NCBI GenBank assembly: GCA_963932465.1
Contig: OZ010795.1
Location: 474,104,806 to 474,168,805, forward strand
From: Maratus speciosus
Taxonomy: Eukaryota; Arthropoda; Arachnida; Araneae; Salticidae
Reading direction: 5' to 3'
Length of the DNA: 64,000 bases
Each line of letters begins with the position of its first letter. Within the stretch, counting starts at the first letter, position 1. The notes under the pieces are model-generated. The model did not search any database and was not told where the DNA came from. It was given only the letters and a program-made list of their open reading frames with translations. A program made the translations under genes and the position numbers. Of this stretch, positions 12,493 through 24,782 are shown piece after piece.

Positions 12493-13071
12493 TCACCGTC
12501 TGAAGTTAAAGTTTTTAATTTGTGTATTTCCTGATCCATAAGAAACTAATTTGTTTCCGTTTGCAATGACAACATTAGTTTTTTCATTTGATTTAATTTC
12601 TGTAAATAAATGTTGATCATTTGTTATGTGACTAGAACTGCCACTGTCAACTATCCACGCTTTGTTGTTGCGCGGTTTTATTATAAACGCACAATGTTTA
12701 TTACCTTTATGACTTTCAGATTCATTGCAATCGGCATTTTTATCCGAATTTGATACATAATCATTTCTTACAGTTTTATCATCCTTTTGGAAAACAAGCG
12801 AAGAATTAAAATTTTTCTTGCAGTTTTGTTTATAGTTCGTATGTGGAGAATTGTTTTGTTTATTTTTATAATTGTTATTATGCCAGCAATCTTTAGTGTT
12901 ATGGTTTTTTAATTTACAATTTGAACAGTATTTTTGTTCCTTCTTGTATCCCGCATTGTTACATTTCTTTGTAGTTTTAAATGCTCTTGCGGTGTTTTCA
13001 GAGGGTTCTGAACTATCGCTTCTGCGATTATATTCATCTATCAATTTACTTTTAATAAAACTAGGTGTCAA
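12493..13071 (-). pseudogene. Copia-1 gag zinc knuckle and aspartic protease (fragment)
   Basis: 192 codons. A CCHC knuckle C-x2-C-x4-H-x4-C (CSNCKLKNHNTKDC) lies near residue 50, followed by a Lys/Asn-rich linker and the protease active site WIVDSGSSSHI near residue 140. The frame ends by frameshift shortly after the protease start; the continuing sequence (12410-12500) is in another frame. Confidence 0.9.
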
Positions 13072-13251
13072 TTCTTCTTCATTACGGGACTCTAATGCCG
13101 TTATTAATGTATCATATGAAGCTGATATCTACACAGTAACAACGCTGAAATATGATTTTCTTTTATGGATTCACCTATTGCCGATAATTTATCTATCAAC
13201 AGTATGTTTGTGATATGCTTTACCATATCACCACCTTCAGATAATTTTGTG

Positions 13252-13581
13252 CTATACAACTTGCGCAAAAGGTATTACTTGAGCAAGCTTACTTGATAAA
13301 TTGCTGCTTTCATGAATTGCCTTTAATGTGTTCCATGTATCTTTTGCATTTTGAATATTTTTTACGTGTACAATCTGGCTATCCTCAATGCTGAGGTTAA
13401 TTATAGCCCTTGCCTTCTGGTCCTTTTTGGACCAATCGGTCGTAATTGGGTTTGGTGGTTCATTAGTAATGATCTCAAAGAGATCTTCTTTGATGAGAAG
13501 CATCTCGATTTTAAATTTCCAAACATTGTAATTATTAGAATTAAGCTTCTCTATTATCTGTGCATCTTTTGATGTCGTCAT
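13252..13581 (-). pseudogene. Copia-1 gag N-terminal part
   Basis: Begins MTTSKDAQIIEKLNSNNY, the usual copia gag opening (a short leader, then 'L-x-G/S-x-N-Y-x-x-W'). NYNVWKFKIEMLL and TWNTLKAIHE match the copia Gag helical domain (UBN2 / retrotran_gag2 type). The frame breaks at 13252; recognisable gag continues to 13072 in shifted frames. Confidence 0.9.
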
Positions 13582-13662
13582 TTTTTACTTCTATTACCAC
13601 CTTTTTAATTTTCAAATAAACCCTTTAAATTATCATATACTAATTTAATATTTAAGGAAGGC

Positions 13663-13682
13663 AGCGCGTCAGTCTCATAATC
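13663..13682 (-). other. Copia-1 primer binding site: elongator tRNA-Met internal match
   Basis: The plus-strand word AGCGCGTCAGTCTCATAATC, two bases from the 5' LTR edge, is identical over 20 nt to the D-stem/anticodon-stem-loop portion of metazoan elongator tRNA-Met(CAT) as I know it. The element's minus strand would therefore pair with an internal tRNA fragment whose 3' end lies just past the anticodon loop. Copia of Drosophila is known to use an initiator-tRNA half molecule in the same geometry. Confidence 0.85.
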
Positions 13683-13797
13683 ATTGTTAGATAAAAAGTG
13701 AGACTAAAGGTAAATAACAATATTCACATTCAATCACAAAATAAAGATAAGGTAAAGCTCCTTACCTTTTAATTGTAGATCGTCCACTTCGAAGCAG

Positions 13798-14490
13798 CAG
13801 AGTCGGATAATATAGACGAACGCCGTTCGCAGAAAATTTTCAAAGTTTGCAGACAGTTTTGATGTTTTACAATTTTCTTTATTTTAAAAAAAATCAAGAC
13901 TCCAGGCGGAGAATCGATGTGATGCACGTCACACACTCGTACAGAAGGTCTGCAGACTATTTTTCAACTGGAGGGGAAAAAAAAGTTTTTAAAATTTTTA
14001 AGAAAGAGTCACAATATTAAGGAATGGTTTGTCTCAAAAACAGTAGATAAACTAAGAGAGTTCATCTCTTCCATTCATGGACTAATAACTTTTTTATTTA
14101 AACATTTCATTTATTCATATTTCAGTTATTTTATGGATTAATAAAATAACAGTTTTGTTGAGCAATCATAAATTGATATCTTTACATAAATTAATGATTA
14201 AAATATTTCACATTTTAATAGATATATATTTTTTAATTTTTCATATGTATTTTTCTGTATTAAGCATACCATTCAATACAACATTTTTTGACTAAGTTTT
14301 AATAATGCTTGTAAATTAATATTTTTCTTTTAGTGGTGTTGCTTAGTGGCACTCCACTCGCATATAACTTTTCATTTTTGCTGTTAGCGGTGATATAGGA
14401 CTCGGGAGGGGCGCAGCGTTTTTTTTTTTGCAGAAAACTTTTAAGAAATTATTTGAGTTCGCAGGCAGTTTTACATTTTATCTAAGTCTG
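13798..14490. mobile_element. hAT-like MITE family X, copy 1 (693 bp)
   Basis: Begins CAGAGTCGG and ends AAGTCTG, bordered by an exact 8-bp duplication CGAAGCAG (13790-13797 and 14491-14498). The empty site is seen in the 3' LTR at about 9050-9058. No coding capacity. A second copy lies at 37634-38369 and a fragment at 51533-51660. Confidence 0.93.
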
Positions 14491-14875
14491 CGAAGCAGGT
14501 AAGTTTCTTCTTTATATACATTTAATAGATGTATCCAATTTGTGATGAAATATCTTTCTGATTTATCCTGTAATAGAAAACTTTGTTTTTTTTGTAATTA
14601 ATATGTGTAATTTTAATTCCTAATGTATCCAATGGATTTTTCAGGAACATTCAGATAATCCTGGTTAAACTATAATATTTTATATCATTTTAAAATACAA
14701 AATTGGAGCATACATCTTTGCTCCCTTCTGATTACATATCTAAAAGCACATTGATCAAAAATATAACTTACAAAAAAAGATTATTGATATATGATTAAAA
14801 TAACAAATAAAAAAATCTTGATTATTAATATGAATAAAATACTTAAAGTCCTAAATTATGTAAATAGTTCTTATA

Positions 14876-16683
14876 CAGGGTGTCCGGTCTCAACAGTGTC
14901 CAATGGCTAATTCCTAAACCGTTAGTCATAGACATATAGTTCCAATTACAAAAATGTTTTAAATCAGGTAAAGAAATATTTTAATAGCGATTTGGGTCAA
15001 TAAAAAATTTCTTTAAAAAATACGAAATTTAAATTTTTATATGGTCCCCTGGTCCTATAAGTTATATTTAGTGAAATTTTCCTTTTACACTGACAAGTAA
15101 TACAAAAAAAGTCCTGTTATTCTACGATTAAAATTGACCAAGTAATAGCTGTTTAAAGTTGGAGCATATTTTTTGCTGTAAATTGGGGGTCATTCACAAA
15201 TTTAGTAGAAATATATAATTTCGTCAGATATAAAAAATGTTTGGGAGTAAAATTAACATTGCAATATAAATTTGAAATCTTTAATCATTCTGGCATATTA
15301 ATGGAAAATATACAATTTGTTATAAACATTTAAGAAGAAAGAAAAAACAGAATTTTTGTTAAAATGATTCTAAATTAACAGCCTCAATTCTTTACAAAAT
15401 GATACGTATTTTTAAATATTATTAGATTGCACAAGCTTGCAAAAGTTGAGTTATGTCATGTTTTTTAGCTTTTGATAATTAATTCTTATATATTCTGTAC
15501 CGCTGAATCCGAAATTGACCTTCATTTTTAACTATCATATCAGGATTTTTCGCAAATTTCAAAGTTAAGAAGTTCAATGTTAAAATTGATTTTCCTCCCC
15601 CATCTCATCGGACCACTCAGCTGTTTAGCTGTAAGAATCCCAGGATAAGCAAAAATATTGAATAAATTTTTTAATAAAATAAAATAAAGAATGTTTTACA
15701 TATGTTTTATAGTATGAGATTTTCGCTATATTTTAACTTACACTATACTATACTTTAACTTACGCTATATTTTGCGATTTGCAAAAAAAATTCTAACGTA
15801 ATGGTTAAAAATGAAGGTCATTTTCAGATTCAGTGCTAAAAAGTGCATAAAAATCAATTATCAAAAGTTAAAAAACACAACCATCTCCTGTACTTAATAG
15901 TATTCGATTTTTGTTATTCTTTAAATTTGAAAATTTATGATTGGAGAAATATCCTGACATGATGGTTAAAAATTAATGTAATTTTCGGATTCAGTGCTAA
16001 AAAATACATAAAAGTTTAAAAAAAAAAACAACAAACGCAGTCTTGTATTATCTAATCTAAAACTTTTTCTTAAACTCCTTGGCAGAAATCTATCCGAAAT
16101 TTTTTGTGTTATCCTGTAAAATAAGTATAAATGGTAACCACCGAAAATCTTAATAATATTAGATTGTTATCGGATTTGCGCCAGTATGTAAAATGCAATC
16201 TTGATCGGATATTTAAAAGTGGGTTAAAGTTCGAGTACAAATTTTGAACTGGAAAAACATACATACGATTGTTGAAGTAACATAAAAACTTATAAAAAAA
16301 ACATAATTTTTGTTAAAAGAAGTCATAAGAGAAACAGTCTCAAATCCTGACAAAATAAAACATGTTATTTTAGCCGATTTGAGACTTAATCATAATACTT
16401 GTAGGATTTTTTGTAATACTTGTAGGTTTTAGCGTTATATGAATGGGACTTTTTTTGTCTTACTTGTCAGTATAATAGGAAAAAATTACTAAATATAAGT
16501 TATAGGACCGGGGGACCGTATAAAAATATAAATTTCGTAATTTTTTAAGAAATTTTTTTTTGACCCAAATCGCTTTTAAAAGTTTCTTTACCTGATTTAA
16601 AACATTTTTGTAATTGGAACTATATGTCTATGACTAACGGTTTAGGAATTAGCCATTGGACACCGTTGAGACCGGACACCCTG
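14876..16683. mobile_element. TA-flanked DNA element with long inverted repeats (1.81 kb)
   Basis: Begins CAGGGTGTCCGG and ends CCGGACACCCTG with TA duplicated at both sides; the empty site (CTTATATAAGTC) survives in the 3' LTR near 9430. The terminal inverted repeats extend about 240 bp with few mismatches. The interior adds internal direct and inverted copies of a block containing CAGTGCTAAAAA (15833, 15992) and its reverse near 15510. There is no open frame of note, so it is non-autonomous. The TA target fits the Tc1/mariner group. Confidence 0.9.
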
Positions 16684-16941
16684 TATAAATCATAATAGCA
16701 GTCATATAATTTGAATGTTTATTTGTTTCTTATCCACATATCTCACAAACAGGAAGTAATCTTGTAAAGTAATAAACAAGTCTTTATTTATGATAGCTAA
16801 AGTGTTTTTGACTGACAGGGAAAAAAACAGTTTATCTTGATTAATGATGAGTTCATATAATTTTGAAAGAGATTAGTTTGTCTAACATGATTGATAACGT
16901 TTATCCAATTCTGAAAGAGATTAGTTTTTTCTAACAGTTGT

Positions 16942-17524
16942 AACCAGAGATTTCTTGTAAAAAACTTCCCCATTCAACAGTATTTCTCAACTCATGTGCC
17001 CAAGATCTTGCAAAAATAATAAAACTTTATTTCTTTAGAAAAAACAGGGTATTATTAAAACATGTTATTTACATGTATTTTTATATTTGTGATTCATAAA
17101 ATTATTAAAAATTAAGGACAATTTATTTATCATACTAAACATTATATTTTTTTTTTCTTATATCATTACCCTCATGAAATAGTGCCCTTTTTTGGAACTA
17201 GCATCCTGCCACCTTTTTCTTTCTAAAATGAATACTACATTATTAATTATCATTGTAATAATTAAAGCTTAAAAATGTATAATATGTTCCTAATTACAGA
17301 GTTAATTGTTTAATAATTATTAATTTGAAGTAGTTTTAACTATTTAATATTAAATACGGTTAGTAATAATTGTAATGAATGTTAAATATCACTAGTATTT
17401 AATAAAGTTTTACATAATTATTACAATATTAATGTATATAGCATTATTGTATGATACTAACTAATGAAACTACTAATTTGGAGATTTATAATTTCTGTAA
17501 TTACAAACTAATAATTATAATTTT
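16942..17524. other. AT-rich stretch, no feature recognised
   Basis: Right flank of copia-1, nearly all A and T with short runs; no frame or motif on either strand. Confidence 0.5.
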
Positions 17525-18720
17525 ACTAGCAGCCTTCGCCCGCTTCGCTGGTTTGTTTTTCTAAACAAACCATGAATCAAACGAAATATATCTGTGAATT
17601 TGATCATTCGTTTGAAATCAATATGGACATCAACCTGGCATACCCATCCGAATTGCTACAAACGATATGGACGTCATTATACTATTGTATTTTCTATTGA
17701 GACAGACAAAATTTGAGCTGCTAAGGACCAACTTCTTTAGTTGATCCTTTACTGTAGGATTTGGTAAAGTACGATGGAACAATATGTAATATACTTATAC
17801 CATTCCTCTGAAAATTTATCAATGCAACTAAACAATGAAACTATGAAAAAGGCTAATCTTTCATAATTGGGCTCACCTCATTCTAGAGCTTTCATCCAAA
17901 ATTCTATAATTAAGCAACCTAGAACAATATGTGTTTTATACTAAAATATTCCCTGAAAAATTAACTAACTAAGCCAGTTCCACCAAAATCCACTTAGCAG
18001 AATCTTTTAAACTGGCAAATGTACCAAAATGTTCCCTAAAAATTATCTAATTAACAGCTTGTCTTACCAGAATCCACCCAGCAGAACCTTTAAAAAAGCC
18101 AATCTTTCATAATCGTGTTCTTCTGATTTTGAATTTTCCCCCATAATTATTTAACTAAACAATGTAGAACGATATGATGTATTATTTTTTTTTCCTGAAA
18201 AATTATCTAACAATGTAAGTCCCATCAAAAATCTATTCAGCAGAACTCAGGTTGTAAGCGGCCCAAACGAAATTTCTCTTTGCATTTCATACATATTATA
18301 AATAGTTAAATTTAAATATATCTTCCATAATCGCGTTAACCAGATTATAGAACTCTCAGAGATGTAGGGATAGGCCTACTTTATATACCCACTGGATTTT
18401 TTAAGAAACCCTGCACACCTTTATAGAATATATATTCTCTAGTATATACACATTGCATATAGCGTACATCCTCTTATAGTAATTTACTACACCACAGAGA
18501 ACTTTCCGGCATAGCATCAAAATCCATTTAATAGAACTTTACAGGTAATCTTTCATAATCGGGTTCACCTAATTTTAAAAGTCCCGTACTTATCACTAAT
18601 TCAAAGTAGAACTATTTTTTTACATTAAAACACTTCTAAAACAAACTACCTAACTAACAGTGTACGTTCTACAAAATTATGTTCCGTAGAACCTGAATTA
18701 TAGTCAATCAGAATGAAATA
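17525..18720. repeat. Degenerate tandem repeats with a GC-rich head motif
   Basis: A GC-rich word (CCTTCGCCCGCTTCGCTGG at 17532) heads a region in which the words 'CTTTCATAAT' (17860, 18104, 18549), 'CCTGAAAAATTA', 'TCCAC...TAGCAGAA' and 'AGAACNATATG' recur in the same order every 130-250 bp. The copies are strongly diverged. I read it as an old tandem unit, probably internal to an ancient mobile element; no coding capacity is seen. Confidence 0.6.
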
Positions 18721-20220
18721 AAAATTTCTGTTTTGTAAATATAGTAGATGATGATGAGTAAAATTGTAAGTATTGGTATTTGCGATTTATAAAATGCTAT
18801 TGGCGAGATTTACGCACGACTAATATAAAAGTATCCATTTTTTCTTTTTACCCATAGGAGAAAATGACAAATTGCAAAATATTTTTCTACTTAAACCTTT
18901 GAATATGAACACCTTTTTAAACAGTACAAACATTTCTTTCATACTTAAATTAAATATTTCTGTTTTATAATATTTATTTCTTATTAAACCCTTTTTCTTT
19001 GTATTTTAAATAAAATCAGTAACTGTTTTGGTATTTTTCCGTTATACCAACACCGTTGTCGCCAAGCATAATAATTAGCGCAAAATGAAATGAAACATTT
19101 GAAAAAAAATTAATTTTGTTGATACAAAAATGAGTATTTAAAATATATAACATTTGAAAATTACAGACTTTCAGCAACTATTTTTTTAAATCAATACTTA
19201 AAATAAAAGGAAAAATAAATATTTTACAATAAAATAATTAAAAAAAGTCAATTTAATCTGCAGATCTCGAATTGTAATGTCTTTCAGGTTATCGTTGTAG
19301 CGTGGAGTACGTAATAAGCATATCTGCCATTCCAGTAAACATTTAATTTTTTGAAGGAAGACGTTCAACGTTTTTTAACAAAACATTTTTATAGGTATAA
19401 TTCCTAAGTTCTGAAATAATTTTATTACACCTTCCTCGTCACCAAGTAACTGCCAAATCGTAAAATTCATGTCAGTCTCAGTAATAAATGTAAGTTATAA
19501 TTTAAAAATAAATATTTTCTATTCAAAAAATAACAAATTAAAAAGTTTTACGAGATTACGATGGAATAATACTCATAAAAAATATTCACGTTCAATAAAT
19601 AGCAAATGTTATTGTTTGGCACGGTTTGCAATAAAAATCGTTTGCACGCTAACTGTAGAAATAAATGGCGCGATACCATACATTTTGGCATAGTGTTGAT
19701 AGAACGAAAAAGTACTACAGTTTTTTTTTTAATTATTATTATTTAATTTTAGTTTTTGAGGCGTTTATAATTTTTTTCCTAACTGTCATAGTTGTTTTAA
19801 AAATTTAAGCAAAAGAATTTATTAAAAAATTATTCAATTTGAATTTCTTCCCTTGCTATAGTAACAGAATGAAGAGAATGAGTTTTTAGAAATTATCACT
19901 TGAAAATTTGAGGTTTTGGCGCCAAATTAGAAAAATATGAAATATCTCATGAACTATTAGACTTAAAATAATTTGGTTAGTACCATTCGATTCAGCATAC
20001 TAAAATATAGTATCAGTTGAAAAATAACTATAAAATCAGATTTTTAAGGAATTTATTAAAACTTCGTTCTATTTTTTACCCCCCTTAGGGGTGGAATTTT
20101 AGAAAATCCTTTCTTAGCGGCACTCAATGTCATAAGAAGTATTTTTACCCCAAATTTCAAGATTTTAGGTTCAGTAGTTTGGGCTGCGCGTTGATTAATA
20201 CAAAATCCAGACTTTCTTTT
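18721..20220. other. No gene recognised
   Basis: AT-rich; the small frame at 19469-19693 has no domain and weak codon structure. Stretches such as 20041-20200 with CCCCCCTTAGGGGTGG resemble flanks of other repeats but have no partner in the window. Confidence 0.45.
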
Positions 20221-20697
20221 ATATACCGTATTTTCGGGTGTATAGCCCGCATCCAGTGTATAACCCGCACCCCTAAATCGAGCAGTACCATAAAAAAAAG
20301 TTCGTGTATAAGCCGCGGAGCTGCATCGTTGTATAGCCCGCGGGCTATACACCATCTACGAATGTATATTTCGACCAGGGTTCACGCTGCATGTGAAATT
20401 TCCGAGGTAATCGCGAATGGCGTGCTAAACAGAAACACATTAATAAGAATTAAGAAATCATAAAAATGAAATTATTAATTAGAAATAAATAATTTAAATG
20501 TACAATTCGAAATTATTAATATAATTTAAATAATATAAATACGAAAAACTACACTAAAATTGCGTGAAATTTGCAGCTTAAATTCCGGCGTATGGCGCGG
20601 ATGATAAATTGCATTATTACCTTGGTATATCGCGAATGATTTTGCAACAAAAAAATTAATTAAACTGAAATTTTAAAAACCACAAGCACCGAAATTA

Positions 20698-21899
20698 CAG
20701 GGCTCCCACTAGATCCGTTTTTTTGCTTCAAGTCCGTTTTTTCATTGTTAGGTCCGTAAAGTCTGTTTTTTGACACTTTTAACCGACTTTTATTTAAAAT
20801 TTTACCGATGTTTGGCATTTAGCCGAGCATCGCGGAAAAGGCGCGCTTTTCGCAAATATGTTCCAACAAATTCCATTAAATTTCGTTAATCGATCACGAA
20901 AAGAATCGCCAACTTTGTCAAAGGATTGCGAAAATACGCAAATTTCTTCAAAAGATCGTGAATTTCGTTAAAAGATAGAAAAAAACGCGGTCAAGAGATA
21001 GAAAGAAAAAAAAGCGGTCAAAAGATCGCAAAAAAGACTAATTTCCTCAAAAGATTGCGAAAAAAACCGCAAGTTTTGTCAAAGAATAGCCAAAAACGCG
21101 TTTTTCGTCTAAAGGTCGCAAATTACAGCAAAGGATCGCGAAAAACACGCAAATTTCGGCAAAGGATCGCGAAAAAAACGAGAATTTTGTAAAAAGATCG
21201 CGAAAAAACACGAATTTCATCAAAAAATCTCTCAATAAAACGCAAGTTTTGTCAAAGAATCGCGGAAAACGCGATTTTCGTCAAAAGGTGGCAAAAAAAA
21301 AAAAAAAAAAAAAAAAAAACGCGAATTTCGGCAAAAGGTTTCTCAATAAAACGCAAATTTCGCCAAAAAATCGAAAAAACATGCGAATTTCGTCAAAGGA
21401 TCGCGAAAAAACGTGAATTTCGTCAAAAGATTGCGAAAAGAACGCGAATTGCATCAAAATATCGCGAAAAAAACGGTCAAAAAATTGCGGAAAAAAGCAC
21501 AAATTTCGTCAAAAGATTTTAAAAACTTTAATTTCGTCAAGATATAGTAAAAAACATATAATTTTCATCAAAGGATCCCGAAAAACACGCAAATTTCTTT
21601 AAATAGTCGTGGAAAAATTCGTGAAATTCAACCTGTCTTAGAAGGTTTGTAACCTCTACCAATAACAATGGCTTTAAGATAATGAATTTCAGAATTTGAA
21701 TCGGAGCAAGCGTTTTCTTTATAACAAATTATACTTTGAACATTTATTAATTAGTGACAATTGAAGGAAAGGAGGGTTTCCTTGTTTATTTTATTTTATG
21801 ATTTGCGAAAATAGTTTCCTTTTGATCTCTTTTTTTTTTACAAAATATGTGCTCCCTTTTGGTCCCCTTTTTTACTACACCAGTTGAGTGGGAGCTCTG
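20698..21899. mobile_element. hAT-like unit carrying satellite array 2
   Basis: Left end CAGGGCTCCCACT, right end AGTGGGAGCTCTG, a good inverted pair. Subterminal words are TCCGTTTTTT on the left and GGTCCCCTTTTTT on the right. Flanks give only a weak duplication (CGAAATTA versus GAAATATG), so insertion is inferred from the ends. Its middle (20830-21620) is the 31/32-bp satellite. Confidence 0.65.
20830..21620 (+). repeat. Satellite array 2 (diverged)
   Basis: Same unit theme and same orientation as array 1 (AATTTCGTCAAAGGATCGCG at 21411). Units vary from about 28 to 34 bp with A-run length, and no homogenised core is present. Reverse-strand frames such as 21047-21502 are hydrophobic repeat translations. 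Confidence 0.9.
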
Positions 21900-21900
21900 G

Positions 21901-24780
21901 AAATATGAAATTATTAATTTGTTATAAATAATATAAGTACGATATTCAAAATTAATAATTCATTATGAATAATATTAAAAAAAAAAAAATCTCGTTAAAA
22001 TTGAGTAAACTTTTCTATACACTAAAGAGCATCATGAGAACGATTGGGCGTTAGCAATCTCAACTTTAACTCAAGTATCTTAAATAGCGTGCTTGAATGA
22101 CATTAAAATGACGACGTGCTAAAATGACATTTATTTTCACAGTGCCATATATTACAATTATTTACAAATAGATAATAAACGTATTAATTTTAATATTTAG
22201 CGCTATGTACAAATAAAATAACGTTATCACATCCCATTTCGTCAATTGAATAAGATATAAAAATTCTCATTTTAATTATTTCTAAAAGAATCTGTAGAAT
22301 CGGGAATGCAGATGTTTTTGATTTTTTTAAGAGGGGGGGGGGGGGGGGGGAGGATTAAAAGAAACCTCCCACAATAATTCATCGAGAATTTTAAACGGAA
22401 AAGCATGGAATCTGCTGGCATATCTATCAAAGGGATTTGAAATCGAATGCGTTTTTCTATTTTCGATAAATGTATTATATCTTAAGTTATAAGCTATTGC
22501 TATTTGATGATTACCTTTCCCGAGCTGTCTCATCTGGAAATTCAGTTAAAAAATCAACTTTCAGCATTTTCTAAATGTTTTTTCCCTTATCAAAAACTGG
22601 AAAACGCTGTTCGATTTCGTTAAGTATTAATAAATGCGTCAATAGTTTTATACATTTAAAATTAAAAATGACTTATAGTGAATGCAGCCGTTATTTATGT
22701 GTGTATGCGTGTTTTATAATAAAGTTATCAGAAACAAAACAAAACTTTTTATTGAATTCGAATCGGTTTTATTTAATTCCAATCAATCTGCAAGAAATTT
22801 CATGACCTACTTTTATTATTTCTTTGCACGTGGAGCGATAAGGATTATAAACATTATATGATTCATGCTAACCACTACGAAAAGATATCACGTGCCATCC
22901 TAAAGCTATTTTCTTTTTTTTTTCCCCCTTCTATCGCTCTGTTTGGAACTTTTTAGCTGTCAGAATCTCAAAGAAATAAATATAGATTTCAATTAGAAGA
23001 TTTTGCTTTAAAAGCATTTATACACGAAATGATTACCAAGGAAAAAAAAAAAAAAATACTTACCATCACTGTGCTGTTTCTTAAATACAAGATGATTTAA
23101 CAATGCAATTTAATCTGATTTATTTTATGGTCGTTTTTGAGAATATTTGGCGTTATTGTAGATGTTTTAAAAATACTTCTTGCATGAACATTTAAAAGTT
23201 ATATTTTATATTTATTTCAATCACTTGGTACAGAATTGAATCCTGCATTGGGTCGGGTAATCGGATAGTACCCGAACCCGACTAAAGTTTGGGTCGGGTT
23301 GGCGGGATTTTTTTTTTCTTTTTTTGACGTGGGTCGGGTTGGAATTTGATTCGTTCGAGTTAACTTTTTTTTTTTTTTTTCCCTCCAAAAGATGCTGCTG
23401 AATATTTGTTAAAATGGTAAAAGCCGAAATAATTTGATACAAGAAAAACATAATTATAGACTACTTTTCCGTAAATGCATTAAAATATGGATTAATTTTC
23501 CTTCATTTTAGTTTCTGGTTTTAATATTTCGGTTGACAAAATTTGTTCTTGTCGGGTCTCGAGTTGACTTTAAGTAGAATTTTCGGATTCGGATAGGATA
23601 CAATCCGGACCTTGCAGTTCAGGTTCAGAGTAGAGTCCAACATTTGATCATGTAGTCTGATTTTACCTGCTATTGTTTTGTTATGGATAGAGGGGGGGGG
23701 GGGATGTATTTTTTCTAGAAAAATACATTTTTTACAAATAGATTATTTTCTGGTAGTTATATTTTCTTAGAAAATATAAAATATTAAGCATTTAAAAAAT
23801 TATATCCACTAATTTGTTTTATGTATCCTATGAATATTGTTTTAAATAATTTTTATAGGATTTTCACTTAAAACGTACACATTAGAGATCTGCATGGACC
23901 TGGTTAATCTCTTTTTATTAGACTCGGGCCGGACCGCGATCGAGCTTAATTTTTATCTGCGGTTGCTCCGGGCCGGGACTGGAGAACTACTTTTTTTTTT
24001 TTTTTCCGGGGCCATGTTAAACCGCAGGTTTTTGCGAAAATAACAGTGAAATTTTTCCTTTGTTCGACGAAATCTTTAGAAATTTATTTCATTTTATTAA
24101 ATTATAGAGAAATATATATTTAAAAAAATCTTTATAGAGCTTCAAAATTATTTTTTCTAAAATATTTTTCTTCCATTTTAAACTACATTATTTTTTCTAA
24201 TGAGTTATCATTTAAATGAATTTCTCTAAGTAATCAATAATGTTGCCATTCCATATTACATAGATTGTGGACATACTAGTTTAAGCTGCAAAATGTTTGC
24301 ATGAGTATGTAAAAAATATATCTTAAATAATTTTATTGATAGGATCCCGGACTTGATTTAATCGATTTTTCTTGGCTGGGTGGGCCAAATTTTTAGCATA
24401 AATGGTTCAAGTTTAGCCCAGGCAGGGCCAATATCTTTCGATCGCCTGGGTCTGAAAATTTCGGCTCGCCCACATTATTTTAAAATCTAATTAATATGAA
24501 ATTTCTGAATTTTTGAAAGTGGAAAAAAAAAAAAAATTAATTGCGCGTAAACGCCGCATCGCTTGAAATTTCAATTTAAAACACGTAAACGCCGCGGCGT
24601 TTCTTCCGTAAATTACGGTACTAAAATCTTTTTTTTTAATAATTCCATAATAATAAAACCAGATTTTAACTTATTTATTATTATCATTATTTTTAATCTG
24701 GAAAAAAAGTCACTTTTTTTTCCTTTAAAAATAACAAAATTATTGTCAGAGGTAATTCAAGAAATATTTTCGTTTTTCTA
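21901..24780. other. Repeat relics, no gene; GC-rich islets
   Basis: Several short GC-rich islets stand out: 23245-23345 and 23545-23640 repeat the word GGGTCGGGT and its complement ACCCGA, and 23925-24010 and 24340-24475 repeat GGGCCGG-like words. Such words recur at 26350-26470. They look like subterminal regions of old DNA elements, but I could not pair ends or duplications. The open frames here are simple-sequence or hydrophobic and not credible genes. Confidence 0.5.
22333..22350. repeat. Poly(G) tract, 18 bp
   Basis: Uninterrupted G run in AT-rich surroundings. A second run of 12 G lies at 23692-23703. Confidence 0.9.
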
Positions 24781-24782
24781 CG

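Larger units (their letters stand above)
8946..16936 (-). mobile_element. Copia-1: Ty1/copia LTR retrotransposon, degraded, with nested insertions
   Basis: Outer ends read TGTTAG (8946) and CTAACA (16936) with an exact 5-bp target duplication GTTGT (8941-8945 and 16937-16941). Order on the minus strand is 5' LTR, primer site, gag, protease, integrase, reverse transcriptase, RNase H, polypurine tract, 3' LTR; integrase before RT defines copia rather than gypsy type. The polyprotein is broken by several frameshifts, two visible in-frame stops (near 12405 and 11505) and an RNase H deletion. The 5' LTR is interrupted by two other elements. Not autonomous. Confidence 0.95.
13685..16936 (-). repeat. 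Copia-1 5' LTR, interrupted by two elements
   Basis: LTR pieces at 13685-13797, 14491-14875 and 16684-16936 rebuild the uninterrupted 3' LTR in order. Interruptions are a hAT-like element (13798-14490) and a TA-flanked element (14876-16683), each with its own target duplication. Both inserted after the retrotransposon. Confidence 0.93.

Noticed and set aside
20690..21907. Exact 8-bp duplication around the satellite-bearing hAT-like unit
   Set aside because: The flanks CGAAATTA and GAAATATG agree only partly; I kept the element on its ends alone.
23245..24480. CpG island or promoter
   Set aside because: The GC-rich islets are short repeats of GGGTCGGGT and GGGCCGG words and look like transposon subterminal DNA.
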